From assembly GCA_945861665.1 (NCBI GenBank), contig CAMAVS010000009.1, positions 28,514 through 92,513 of the forward strand: a DNA stretch of 64,000 nucleotides, written 5' to 3'. Each line of letters begins with the position of its first letter. The first letter of the stretch is position 1. The notes beneath the pieces are model-generated. The model searched no databases, had not been told where the DNA came from, and saw nothing but the letters and a program-made list of their open reading frames with translations. Made by a program: the position numbers and the translations under genes. The DNA comes from Chitinophaga pinensis. GTDB taxonomy: Bacteria > Bacteroidota > Bacteroidia > UBA4408. Positions 27,246-35,662 of this stretch are shown piece after piece.

Positions 27246-27430
27246 ACAGAACAACGCAAATAGAATGCGTTACGATTCAATATTATTACAATTTTTTAGG
27301 ATTAGGAATAGAAAATAGAAATTACAATTGTTTACAAATTTTAATCCTTAGAATATCAGTCGAAAGCAATTTATGAACAGGACAAATTTCAATCGCTATT
27401 ATCACTCACTTTGTATCAAATAAAATTACT

Positions 27431-28537
27431 ATGGAACAAAACATTAAAGAAACACTCTGCGAATTTTCTCGGCAAATTGAAAAGGATGCCCAATTAGAGG
27501 GACTTTCAGAGCAAGAGCTGCTGAACAAATGGACAAGCAAATTACTATCACTGAGTAATGAATTCAGAAAAGAAAATAGCAAGCAAACTTTCGCTGAACT
27601 ATACAATGAAACAATTTTATCTTTTGCTACTAAAAACGGGAAAAGCAATTTGTACGAATTTGTTCCTACCGGTTTTACTGATTTGGATAAATTAATTGGC
27701 GGCTTGCCCTTGGGTGAATTAATAATTTTGGGAGCACGACCTGGAATGGGAAAGACAGCTTTTTTAGTGTCCTTGATGGCAAATTTAGCTCCTTTAAATA
27801 TACCTATAGCGTACATTTCTGTTGAAAATTCGGCACAGCAAATTATGCTACGACTATTGAGCAATTTCACTGAACTTTCATTTCAGGATATTGTATCAAA
27901 AGAATTAAACTCCTTTCAAATAAATGAGATCATCAATAAAACAAAACTCCTTGAGAAGGCAAACATTATCATTGAAGACAATTGTTTTTCATTGGATGAC
28001 ATCATTGCTCAGGTAGATTATTTAGCAAAAGAAAAAGGAGTAAAGCTGGTAATGATTGATTATTTACAATTAATAAAAGTACGAAGCCGAAAAGAGAATA
28101 ACCGTGAAGCAGATATCGCAAAAATTAGTCGAGAACTAAAAGGCCTGGCACGCAAATACAATATTGCATTGTTTGTAAATTCACAATTGAGCCGTGCTGT
28201 TGAGAACCGCCCCGGTGGAAGCAAAAGGCCACAGCTATCCGACTTGCGTGAATCGGGAGCCATTGAACAGGATGCCGATAAAGTGCTTTTTTTATATCGC
28301 CCTGAATACTATGGAATAACAGAAGACGAATTTGGAAATAATTTACACGGAATAGCTCAACTGCTCCTTTCAAAAAACAGAGCCGGAGGTTTAAGCGATG
28401 TGTCTTTAACTTTTAACCCATATTGCTCTTCTTTCAAAAACATTGAACCTACTTGGATTACAGACGATTTACCAACCATTCATTTTAATAACATACGAAA
28501 AGGGGAGTTTGATGAAACCAATACTAATCCATTTTAA
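27431..28537 (+). CDS. DnaB-like helicase (RecA-fold ATPase) linked to the retron
   Basis: The 368-residue protein has a helical N-terminus of about 75 residues that does not look like the usual DnaB N-terminal domain. A DnaB C-terminal core follows: GFTDLDKLIGGLPLGELIILG, Walker A GARPGMGKTAF, Walker B LVMIDYLQLIK, HNIALFVNSQLSRAVE-like text, DLRESGAIEQDADKVLFLYRPEYY and SKNRAGGLSDVSLTF with the arginine finger. It is therefore a DnaB paralogue, shorter than a replicative helicase (~450-500 residues). It ends only 12 bases before the retron ncRNA, so it may be an accessory or effector gene of the retron. Proximity alone supports that. Confidence 0.88.
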   Translation: MEQNIKETLCEFSRQIEKDAQLEGLSEQELLNKWTSKLLSLSNEFRKENSKQTFAELYNETILSFATKNGKSNLYEFVPTGFTDLDKLIGGLPLGELIILGARPGMGKTAFLVSLMANLAPLNIPIAYISVENSAQQIMLRLLSNFTELSFQDIVSKELNSFQINEIINKTKLLEKANIIIEDNCFSLDDIIAQVDYLAKEKGVKLVMIDYLQLIKVRSRKENNREADIAKISRELKGLARKYNIALFVNSQLSRAVENRPGGSKRPQLSDLRESGAIEQDADKVLFLYRPEYYGITEDEFGNNLHGIAQLLLSKNRAGGLSDVSLTFNPYCSSFKNIEPTWITDDLPTIHFNNIRKGEFDETNTNPF

Positions 28538-28549
28538 TAATAACAAAAC

Positions 28550-28717
28550 AAGGGGAATGAACTGTTCAAAAAAGATTATGAGCGAATTTACCGCTAACGG
28601 GTTGTGTACCTGCAACCGGAAGTCACAATGTTGACTGGAGATCCCGGTAAATAATTTTGAAGAAAAATCATTTACCGGACAGTTTTAATTAGATAATCCT
28701 AAACGGTTCATCCCCTT
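28550..28717 (+). ncRNA. Retron msr-msd ncRNA
   Basis: The ends pair: a1 at 28550-28566 (AAGGGGAATGAACTGTT) with a2 at 28702-28717 (AACGGTTCATCCCCTT), giving 16 pairs with one bulged A and one G-T. After a1 comes AGCGA (28581-28585), where the G at 28582 is the likely branching guanosine; the same word follows a1 in retron Ec86. Two msr hairpins follow: GGTTG/CAACC (28600-28617) and AGTCA/TGACT (28621-28636). The msd hairpin is CCGGTAAAT (28644-28652) with ATTTACCGG (28670-28678), extended by ATTTT/AAAAT around a GAAGA loop. The reverse transcriptase gene begins eight bases after a2. This is the standard retron order. Confidence 0.93.
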
Positions 28718-28725
28718 TACTACAA

Positions 28726-29745
28726 ATGAGCAATAAAAAAACCATAGATACCATTTATTCTGATGCAGCCCAATTTTTGAGGATGAGGAATGTATTTGAC
28801 CTATCTCGACTTTTTCCGAATCTTGAATTTTCGCGTTTGGTGTATGAAATTGAAAATGCGAGCTATAAAGAATTCACCATTCCTAAGGCAACAGGAGGTA
28901 AAAGAACCATTGAAGCTCCCAATGAAAAATTGCTATACATACAACGCAGGTTAAACAGGTTTTTGCAAGCTGTTTACTATACCATAAAACCCAATGAGGT
29001 ATATGGCTTTGTTCAAGCAGCTATGCACGAAGCTAATCCACGAACAATAATAAGCAATGCACAAAACCATATATACAAGGAGTATGTTCTTAACATTGAT
29101 TTAAAGGATTTCTTTCATTCCATTTCTGCTGTTAAAGTGCGCGCATTATTTACAGCTTACCCTTTTAACTTTTCAAACGATTTGGCTACCGGACTAGCCC
29201 TTATTTGTTGTTGGAAAAAACGCTTGCCGATGGGTGCCCCTACTTCACCCGTTATTTCAAATTTAATTTGCCTTCAATTGGATAAACAATTACTGGAAGT
29301 AGCCAATGAGCATTGTCTTGTATATAGCCGTTATGCCGATGACCTTAGCTTTTCAACTAATAATTTTGTTTCGGAAGGAGCAGTTGATGACATTAAAAAA
29401 GTAATTGAAGAAAATGGCTTTAAAGTGAACGAGCGTAAACTTCGATTGCAAAGCAAGTACAGGACACAAACCGTTACAGGCATCAAGGTAAACCAAAAAA
29501 CAAATGTTGGTAGGCCTTATATACGTAACATACGCGCTATTTTAAATGACATTAACTGGAATGGAATTGAAAAGGCTGCCTGTAAACATTATAAAGTAAA
29601 GGCTGCCGATGAAAAACTGGTGAATACTTTTTTATTAAGTGTAAAAGGGAAAATTAATTTTATTGGGGAGGTTAGAGGGAATGGGGATATGATTTATATT
29701 GGATTGCGCCAGGGGTTTAATAAATTTCAAGAAGTAAATATTTAG
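28726..29745 (+). CDS. Retron-type reverse transcriptase
   Basis: The 339-residue protein has the reverse transcriptase blocks in order: TGGKRTIEAP (near residue 57), NIDLKDFFHS (catalytic Asp 125), LPMGAPTSPVISNL, and YADD at 203-206. It also has two retron hallmarks: the NAXXH motif (NAQNH, 111-115) and VTG (250-252). It lacks extra domains. It should make msDNA from the ncRNA directly upstream, priming from the branching guanosine. I see no toxin-like gene immediately downstream; the closest candidate partner is the DnaB-like gene upstream. Confidence 0.95.
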   Translation: MSNKKTIDTIYSDAAQFLRMRNVFDLSRLFPNLEFSRLVYEIENASYKEFTIPKATGGKRTIEAPNEKLLYIQRRLNRFLQAVYYTIKPNEVYGFVQAAMHEANPRTIISNAQNHIYKEYVLNIDLKDFFHSISAVKVRALFTAYPFNFSNDLATGLALICCWKKRLPMGAPTSPVISNLICLQLDKQLLEVANEHCLVYSRYADDLSFSTNNFVSEGAVDDIKKVIEENGFKVNERKLRLQSKYRTQTVTGIKVNQKTNVGRPYIRNIRAILNDINWNGIEKAACKHYKVKAADEKLVNTFLLSVKGKINFIGEVRGNGDMIYIGLRQGFNKFQEVNI

Positions 29746-29963
29746 TCGGTTACAAACGATCACAAACGATTATAAACGGCTTTTAACTAACTGAATATTA
29801 ATTGTATATTTGTTTAGTAGCGCAAAGCCACAAGTAACGTTAGCACCAATTTTAAAAATAGACTATGGAATTAGATTTTCTTTTAACCATTAACAAAAAA
29901 GGTTTATTGGAAACAATCTCTTAAATTTGATTAAATTTAGTACACATTATACTGACGATTTAC

Positions 29964-30365
29964 ATGAAAAAAACTTTTATTCTGCTTCTTATTTCAGGTT
30001 TTTCGAAGTGTTGTATGGCACAAAATGTTGATTTTTATAATCTGTATTTTGAAGGCAATGCTTTAGTTGTAAAAGGCCAATACGATAAAGCGATTGATAA
30101 GTATAATCAGGCACTCAAATTATTTCCAGCCGCTTATGTTTTCTACAATCGAGGTAATGCCCACTATGGAAAGAAAGATTACCCGAATGCACTGCTCGAT
30201 TATACCATAACATTAAAGATGAACAGTGGCTATGCCGAAGCTTATTACCAGCGAGGATTAATAAAAAGCACTACCGGTGATAAAACTTGTTGCGATGATT
30301 TTAAAAAAGCTGTTAAACTCGAATTGGCTGATGCAACTGATACATTCAAGAAAAATTGCAAATAA
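29964..30365 (+). CDS. Secreted TPR protein
   Basis: The 133-residue protein has a signal peptide ending CCMAQ, then about three tetratricopeptide units (NALVVKGQYDKAIDKYNQAL, FYNRGNAHYGKKDYPNALLDY, YYQRGLIKSTTGDKTCC). It is likely a periplasmic or outer-membrane interaction module. A 13-base word, CTGACGATTTACA, occurs at its start (29952-29964) and again 103 bases after its stop (30468-30480). Confidence 0.8.
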   Translation: MKKTFILLLISGFSKCCMAQNVDFYNLYFEGNALVVKGQYDKAIDKYNQALKLFPAAYVFYNRGNAHYGKKDYPNALLDYTITLKMNSGYAEAYYQRGLIKSTTGDKTCCDDFKKAVKLELADATDTFKKNCK

Positions 30366-30579
30366 AATTCTTTTATTTTACTATTAAAACAGTATAGTAT
30401 CTGGTATGGGAGTAATTCTATATGAATTGTATTATTCTTGTTTGTCATTTTACCCAACCATTTTACTCTGACGATTTACACATGTAAATGCTCCAGTATA
30501 CTTAGCTTTAGCAATCATTTTAAACGATAGCATAACATGACATGACAAACAAAACTAATGGTTATTAATGTACAAGTGT

Positions 30580-31407
30580 TCAATTACTCACTTCTGCCCC
30601 ACTTTTGGCAAGGTGTCTGTTAACTGTTGTAGTTGTTCTATTCATTATTTGTCTATATGCACCATCCCAAAGGTCAATGCGCTTTTGTAAAGATTCAATA
30701 CTTGCTTGTTCAGCTTCTTTCCAAAATTGTTCATCTGTCCCGCATAGGTTTGATGTCATTTGTAATGCAAGATGACTATGGTGGTCTCCGTCAACTTCTA
30801 TATGTCTTTCAAGATAATATTTAAAAATTGAAATACTGTCGGGGAAGTTTTTATGTATGTCATTTACAATTGAAACAAACATTCCGGGAATTAGGTCTTC
30901 TCTGCCAAAGGTGAAGATTGCTGATTGTAAATAGTCCTTATTGCTTCCAATAATTTTAAATGTAAAGTCAACAAAGTCACGAGCTTCTTTAGGTATATCG
31001 GAAGCTATAAACGCAGAATGAAAATCTCCGGCCTTTTTTAATACTTCAATAAATTTTTTAATTTGAGAAGTATCTGCCCCGCACTGGTGCATTGCGTCTA
31101 GATACAGTTCAAAATGACTTTTCCTGTTGCCGAAGCTATCAACATCAGATTCTTCGCCAACAACTATTTCATTAATAAGGTGTCTTGTATCTGCCGAGCC
31201 TTTTGGAAACCAAGGCACATTAGTACAGGTTAAACTATTTTGTAATGATTTTAATAATGACATAAAGTCCCAAACAGCAAAAATGTGATATTGCATAAAA
31301 ACTTTCAGGTCGTCTATGTCATTTATTGCTGAATAAACTTTATGATTAACAATTTGATGTCTTAAAGGCTCAATCGCATTTTTAATTTTATCTAAATGGT
31401 CGTTCAT
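30580..31407 (-). CDS. DUF3050 family protein
   Basis: The 275-residue protein matches the DUF3050 family, whose predicted fold is like heme oxygenase. Seen features are HQIVNHKVYSAINDIDDL, MQYHIFAVWDFMSLLK, HLINEIVVGEESDVD and LERHIEVDGDHH, with conserved His, Glu and Asp residues of possible metal ligands. The enzyme activity is unknown. It stands alone, with tRNA-Leu and tRNA-Gly genes about 220 bases upstream on the same strand. Confidence 0.8.
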   Translation of the reverse strand: MNDHLDKIKNAIEPLRHQIVNHKVYSAINDIDDLKVFMQYHIFAVWDFMSLLKSLQNSLTCTNVPWFPKGSADTRHLINEIVVGEESDVDSFGNRKSHFELYLDAMHQCGADTSQIKKFIEVLKKAGDFHSAFIASDIPKEARDFVDFTFKIIGSNKDYLQSAIFTFGREDLIPGMFVSIVNDIHKNFPDSISIFKYYLERHIEVDGDHHSHLALQMTSNLCGTDEQFWKEAEQASIESLQKRIDLWDGAYRQIMNRTTTTVNRHLAKSGAEVSN

Positions 31408-31551
31408 TTTTTCTCTGTGTTGGTCGGTGTTTTTATTTTCTAGCCCCTCATAAATCGGATATAGCAGAGGAATTTATAGCTGCAAATCTACTGAATTTAC
31501 AGTCTTTGCAGAAGCAAAAAAGACGAAAAGTTGAAAATTCCGCACTTAACC

Positions 31552-31585
31552 AAAAAAGCCTCCCGAAAATCGGAAGGCTTTTTTT
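31552..31585 (-). terminator. Terminator downstream of the tRNA pair
   Basis: AAAAAAGCCTCCCGA, loop AAA, TCGGAAGGCTTTTTTT: a strong stem with one C-A mismatch and T-runs in both directions. It lies 47 bases beyond the 3' end of tRNA-Leu on the minus strand. Confidence 0.8.
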
Positions 31586-31631
31586 GGTACCTTTGCCACA
31601 AACGCCCCTGTTTCCAGTGGTTTTCGGCTAG

Positions 31632-31716
31632 TACCCGGGATCGGAATCGAACCGATACGGACGCAATGTCCACAGGATTTTAAGTCCTGCGTGTCTACCA
31701 GTTCCACCACCTGGGC
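31632..31716 (-). tRNA. tRNA-Leu (TAA)
   Basis: On the minus strand the anticodon stem CAGGA/TCCTG encloses CTTAAAA, giving anticodon TAA. A class II variable arm is present and the T-arm is ATCGGTTCGATTCCGAT. The acceptor arm GCCCAGG/CCCGGGT has one A-C mismatch. No CCA is encoded. Confidence 0.95.
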
Positions 31717-31743
31717 AATCGTACTAAAAAAACTCTCTAAAAG

Positions 31744-31816
31744 AGCGAAAGACGAGGCTCGAACTCGCGACCTCCACCTTGGCAAGGTGGCGCTCTACCA
31801 ACTGAGCTACTTTCGC
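31744..31816 (-). tRNA. tRNA-Gly (GCC)
   Basis: The acceptor arm GCGAAAG/CTTTCGC closes perfectly. The anticodon stem CCACC/GGTGG encloses TTGCCAA, giving anticodon GCC. The T-loop is TTCGAGC and the discriminator is T. It precedes tRNA-Leu by 27 bases. Confidence 0.96.
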
Positions 31817-31997
31817 TTATTTAAGGACTGCAAAAGTAATGAAAAATTTAAAAATGCAAAATTTTAATGCATTTGGTATTGTATAAATACCTATTTGAGT
31901 GACACTAAGCGTTTCTTGCAACTAAATTTTATTATAGCCTTATAGCACGATGCAATAGAAATTGAAAACAAACCTTAAATGCAAAACTAGTAGAGAG

Positions 31998-32504
31998 CTA
32001 TTGTTTTACTCGTTCGTATTTCATAAATGAATGTACATATTTGTTTTTTTCGTTTACTATCCCTTTAACAGTTTCGGTTAAGGTCCATTTTGAAGATTCA
32101 ATTTTAGGAAAAAAAACATCTCCTTCAAACGATGCGTCAATGTATGTCACATACATAGTACTAACACTGTCTATGGTTTGATTAAATATTTCAGCCCCAC
32201 CAATAATAAACACCTCATCATCTTTTGTTAACTCAGCCTCCTTTAGTGCGTCAGTAACTGTATTTACTACAATTGTTCCTGGAGCAGAATAGTTTTTTTG
32301 ATGTGTAACAATAATGTTTGTTCTATTGGTTAGTGGTCTGTATTTTTCGGGAATGGACTCATAATTTTTCCTTCCGGTAATAATACAATGTCCACTTGTT
32401 TTTTCTTTAAAAAAATTCATATCGGCAGGTAAGTTCCAAACTAGCGTATTATTTTTGCCGATTACATTGTTGTGAGCTACCGCCACTATAATAGATAATT
32501 TCAT
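31998..32504 (-). CDS. folA: Dihydrofolate reductase
   Basis: The 168-residue protein reduces dihydrofolate to tetrahydrofolate with NADPH. Seen motifs: IIVAVAHNNVIGKNNTLVWNLPADM (substrate/Met20-type loop, with the catalytic acidic Asp in LPADM), IITGRKNYESIP (NADPH), and VFIIGGAEIFNQ. Its ATG shares one base with the stop of the upstream gene (TAATG read on the minus strand), so it is coupled to the thyA-containing operon. Confidence 0.96.
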   Translation of the reverse strand: MKLSIIVAVAHNNVIGKNNTLVWNLPADMNFFKEKTSGHCIITGRKNYESIPEKYRPLTNRTNIIVTHQKNYSAPGTIVVNTVTDALKEAELTKDDEVFIIGGAEIFNQTIDSVSTMYVTYIDASFEGDVFFPKIESSKWTLTETVKGIVNEKNKYVHSFMKYERVKQ

Positions 32505-34105
32505 TAAGCGTATGAAATAGAATTTTCAAATGTTTCGGCACTGCTGTTTGCCATATCCAATTCGTAAGCGATTGGATATGGTGGCTCAAGCAAACTTCCT
32601 CTTAACATATACGGATAGGTTTCAGCATACGTCTGAATATTTGAGGCGCTTACTCTTCTATAAATATAGGAACGGTGTAATTTACTTGGATGATTAATGC
32701 CTGCTGCTGCAAGCAATTCAACTGTACTTTTCACAGTCTCACTATGAAAATTAGCTACTCTTACCTTTTTATCATTTACATCTAAGCCTTTTGCCAAATT
32801 ATTATCTTGTGTAGCAACTCCTGTTGGGCATTTGTTAGTATTACATACTAAGGCTTGTATACAACCCAAGGAAATCATCATTGCACGAGCAGCATTACAC
32901 ATATCTGCTCCCAACGAAAGATTTTTAACTAAATCGAAACCGCTTGCCACTTTTCCCGATGCAATTATTTTAATGTGTCGCTTTAAAGCAAACCCGTTCA
33001 AAGTATCGTATACAAAAGCTAATCCATCACGCAAGGGCATTCCAACCGAATTAGAGAACTCGAGCGGAGCAGCACCTGTCCCACCCTCTCCTCCATCAAC
33101 GGTTATAAAATCGGGCATAATATTGATTTTTACCATTGCTTTACAAATGGCAATAAACTGGCTTTTTCTTCCTACACACAATTTAAACCCTACAGGTTTT
33201 CCACCCGATAAGTTACGCAACTTTTCAATAAATTGAAGCATTTCAACTGGATTTGAAAAAGCATTGTGAGAGGGAGGAGAAAGTACATCCTTGCCTTTTT
33301 CAACCAAACGGATTTTTGCAATTTCTTCGGTTACTTTTTTAGCCGGCAATATTCCTCCGTGACCGGGTTTTGCACCTTGAGAAAGTTTTATCTCAATCAT
33401 TTTAACATTGGGCAATACAGCACGATTCGCAAATTCTTCATAATTAAATGTCCCGTCAGTGTGACGGCAACCAAAATAACCTGTTCCTATTTGCCAAATT
33501 ACATCTCCACCCGGTTCCAAGTGATAAGGGCTCAATCCACCTTCGCCTGTATTGTGTGCAAATCCTCCAATTTTTGCTCCACCATTCAAAGCCATAATCG
33601 CATTTTTACTTAATGAGCCAAAACTCATAGCCGATACATTAAAAATACTTGCAGAATAAGGTTGTTTACAATGAGGACCACCAACTGTTACTCTTGGATT
33701 ATTATCTACCTTATCGTGATGAAGTGGTGATATGCTGTGATTTAACCACTCATAACCTACTTCATATACATTTAACTGAGTACCAAAAGGGGTAGTGTCG
33801 TTTACTTTTTTAGCACGTTGATAAATTACGTTTCTATTTAATCTATTAAAAGGTGCACCATCTGTATCCGATTCAATAAAGTATTGGTAAATTTTTGGAC
33901 GCATCCACTCTGCCCAATAACGCATCCTTCCTATTACTGGATAATTTCTACGAATAGTTTGGCTGGGTTGAATAATATCGTTTATACCCACTAAAATTAA
34001 TGGCATACTGATACACAATGACCATAAAAAATTATGATAGTAGTAACTAATTATTGCTGTTAAAAGCAATACAACTATCGAAAAATAAAAAAATGTAACA
34101 CGCAT
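32504..34105 (-). CDS. FMN-binding glutamate synthase domain protein
   Basis: The 533-residue protein has one N-terminal membrane helix pair (VTFFYFSIVVLLLTAIISYYY). The Glu_synthase barrel follows: NVSAMSFGSLSKNAIMALNGGAKIGG, NTGEGGLSPYH, IEIKLSQGAKPGHGGILPA, TVDGGEGGTGAAP, and CNTNKCPTGVATQ at the iron-sulphur-type cysteines. It lacks the amidotransferase domain of true GltB. Such stand-alone proteins are common in Bacteroidota, but the substrate is not known. It sits between thyA and folA. Confidence 0.85.
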   Translation of the reverse strand: MRVTFFYFSIVVLLLTAIISYYYHNFLWSLCISMPLILVGINDIIQPSQTIRRNYPVIGRMRYWAEWMRPKIYQYFIESDTDGAPFNRLNRNVIYQRAKKVNDTTPFGTQLNVYEVGYEWLNHSISPLHHDKVDNNPRVTVGGPHCKQPYSASIFNVSAMSFGSLSKNAIMALNGGAKIGGFAHNTGEGGLSPYHLEPGGDVIWQIGTGYFGCRHTDGTFNYEEFANRAVLPNVKMIEIKLSQGAKPGHGGILPAKKVTEEIAKIRLVEKGKDVLSPPSHNAFSNPVEMLQFIEKLRNLSGGKPVGFKLCVGRKSQFIAICKAMVKINIMPDFITVDGGEGGTGAAPLEFSNSVGMPLRDGLAFVYDTLNGFALKRHIKIIASGKVASGFDLVKNLSLGADMCNAARAMMISLGCIQALVCNTNKCPTGVATQDNNLAKGLDVNDKKVRVANFHSETVKSTVELLAAAGINHPSKLHRSYIYRRVSASNIQTYAETYPYMLRGSLLEPPYPIAYELDMANSSAETFENSISYA

Positions 34106-34137
34106 AGAAATATATTTTGTACTAAAATAGTAAAAAA

Positions 34138-34932
34138 TTAGACAGCCACCGCAGCTTTAATATGTGGATGAGGGCTATAATTTTCAATGGTAAAATCTTC
34201 AAATTTAAAATCGAAAATACTTGATACACTCGGATTTATTTTTAACGTAGGTAAAGGCCTTAGCTCTCTTGACAATTGAAGATTAGCTTGTTCAATATGA
34301 TTTGAATAAATATGAGCATCTCCTAGGGTATGAATAAAATCACCTACTTTTAAATTACATACTTGAGCCATCATCATGGTTAGCATAGCGTATGAAGCAA
34401 TGTTAAATGGTACGCCTAAAAAAATATCGGCACTGCGTTGGTATAACTGACAACTTAATTTTCCATCGGCTACATAAAATTGAAAAAAGGCGTGACAAGG
34501 CGGCAGTTTCATGTTTTCTATTTCAGCTACATTCCAGGCACTCACTATTATTCTTCGGCTATCGGGATTATTTTTTAATTGATTTACTACCTGTGCTATT
34601 TGGTCGATGCGCTTCCCGTTCGCCGCCGGCCAACTTCGCCATTGATAACCATAAACAGGACCTAAATTTCCGTTTTCATCTGCCCATTCATCCCAAATAC
34701 TTACACTATTATCTTTCAAATATTTTATGTTGGTATCGCCTGTTAAAAACCAAAGCAACTCGTGAAGGATGGATTTAATATGCAACTTTTTAGTAGTAAG
34801 CAAAGGGAAACCTTCTTGAAGATTAAAACGCATTTGATAACCAAAAACACTTTTGGTCCCGGTACCTGTTCGGTCTGTTTTGAACACACCCTGCTCCAAA
34901 ACATGACTCATTAAATCGTGAAATTGTTTCAT
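34138..34932 (-). CDS. thyA: Thymidylate synthase
   Basis: From the ATG at 34932 the protein has 264 residues, exactly the E. coli ThyA length. An upstream start at 34983 would add 17 non-homologous residues and would overlap a promoter-like element. Motifs are [23 protein letters not shown], the active-site cysteine loop [30 protein letters not shown] and [10 protein letters not shown]. It methylates dUMP to dTMP and produces dihydrofolate, which the folA product two genes downstream recycles. Confidence 0.97.
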   Translation of the reverse strand: MKQFHDLMSHVLEQGVFKTDRTGTGTKSVFGYQMRFNLQEGFPLLTTKKLHIKSILHELLWFLTGDTNIKYLKDNSVSIWDEWADENGNLGPVYGYQWRSWPAANGKRIDQIAQVVNQLKNNPDSRRIIVSAWNVAEIENMKLPPCHAFFQFYVADGKLSCQLYQRSADIFLGVPFNIASYAMLTMMMAQVCNLKVGDFIHTLGDAHIYSNHIEQANLQLSRELRPLPTLKINPSVSSIFDFKFEDFTIENYSPHPHIKAAVAV

Positions 34933-34950
34933 ATCAGCTAAATTACTATG

Positions 34951-34983
34951 CAAAAATAGGGAATTTACCGATGTGGTACCCAA
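34951..34983 (-). promoter_or_regulatory. Promoter of thyA
   Basis: On the minus strand TATTTTTG (complement of 34951-34958) is a TAnnTTTG -7 box, with a TTG (complement of 34981-34983) 22 bases upstream. Its position supports a thyA start at 34932. Confidence 0.5.
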
Positions 34984-35133
34984 GTATAATCCCCTATGTT
35001 TTCAACACATTATACATATTTTTCATATATAAATTCAAAAATAGAGGGTTCTTACTATTAGCTTTTGCATTACTTTATTGGAAGTAACACGTTTACTTAG
35101 TAACTAGTTTCTCTTTTACACAATATAATTTTA

Positions 35134-35141
35134 TACTTTTG
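35134..35141 (+). promoter_or_regulatory. -7 box of ndk
   Basis: TACTTTTG matches TAnnTTTG and lies 25 bases before the ndk ATG. No clear -33 TTTG is visible. Confidence 0.4.
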
Positions 35142-35166
35142 CTAGCAAAATACTAAACCAAACAAA

Positions 35167-35586
35167 ATGGCAACTAATAGAACATTTACAATGATAAAAC
35201 CAGATGCTGTAGCAAAGAACTACATCGGAGGAATTTTAAAGATGATAAACGATGCAGGTTTTAGAGTAGTGGCAATGAAATATACTAAACTAACTGTTGA
35301 TGCAGCAGGCAAATTTTATGAAGTTCACAAAGATCGTCCTTTTTATGGCGAGTTGGTACAGTATATGTCATCAGGCCCAGTAGTAGCTGCTATTTTAGAA
35401 AAAGAAAATGCAGTAGCCGATTTTAGAACCTTAATTGGAGCAACAAATCCAACGGAGGCTGCTGAAGGCACTATACGCAAAATATATGCTGAATCGATAG
35501 CTGCAAATGCTGTTCACGGATCAGATAGCGATGCAAATGTAGAAATAGAGGGGAATTTCTATTTTTCCCAATTAGAACGCTACTAA
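35167..35586 (+). CDS. ndk: Nucleoside diphosphate kinase
   Basis: The 139-residue protein is full length. It exchanges the terminal phosphate between nucleoside di- and triphosphates. [18 protein letters not shown] opens the fold, and [11 protein letters not shown] contains the histidine that is phosphorylated. It stands alone, followed by a strong terminator, and runs towards the clpC gene. Confidence 0.97.
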   Translation: MATNRTFTMIKPDAVAKNYIGGILKMINDAGFRVVAMKYTKLTVDAAGKFYEVHKDRPFYGELVQYMSSGPVVAAILEKENAVADFRTLIGATNPTEAAEGTIRKIYAESIAANAVHGSDSDANVEIEGNFYFSQLERY

Positions 35587-35600
35587 TTAATGTCAGTATA

Positions 35601-35636
35601 AAAAAAGGGACGAAGTATAAACCTCGCACCTTTTTT
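35601..35636 (+). terminator. Terminator between ndk and clpC
   Basis: AAAAAAGG pairs with CCTTTTTT and CGA with TCG, with a small internal loop. The A-run and T-run make it usable from both sides, fitting the convergent genes. Confidence 0.75.
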
Positions 35637-35662
35637 ATTTTTATACTCTTTACAATTTATTA

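Larger units (their letters stand above)
26969..27414 (+). repeat. 446-bp duplicated cassette, copy B
   Basis: This is the second copy of the segment at 24925-25370, with the same length and boundaries (ATGGTTACC to CTCACTTTGT). Differences cluster around 27290-27320. The retron-linked DnaB-like gene starts 17 bases after its end. Confidence 0.95.

Noticed and set aside
34933..34983. Upstream start for thyA, adding 17 residues
   Set aside because: The added residues do not resemble ThyA, the start at 34932 gives the exact E. coli length, and a promoter-like element lies within the added part.
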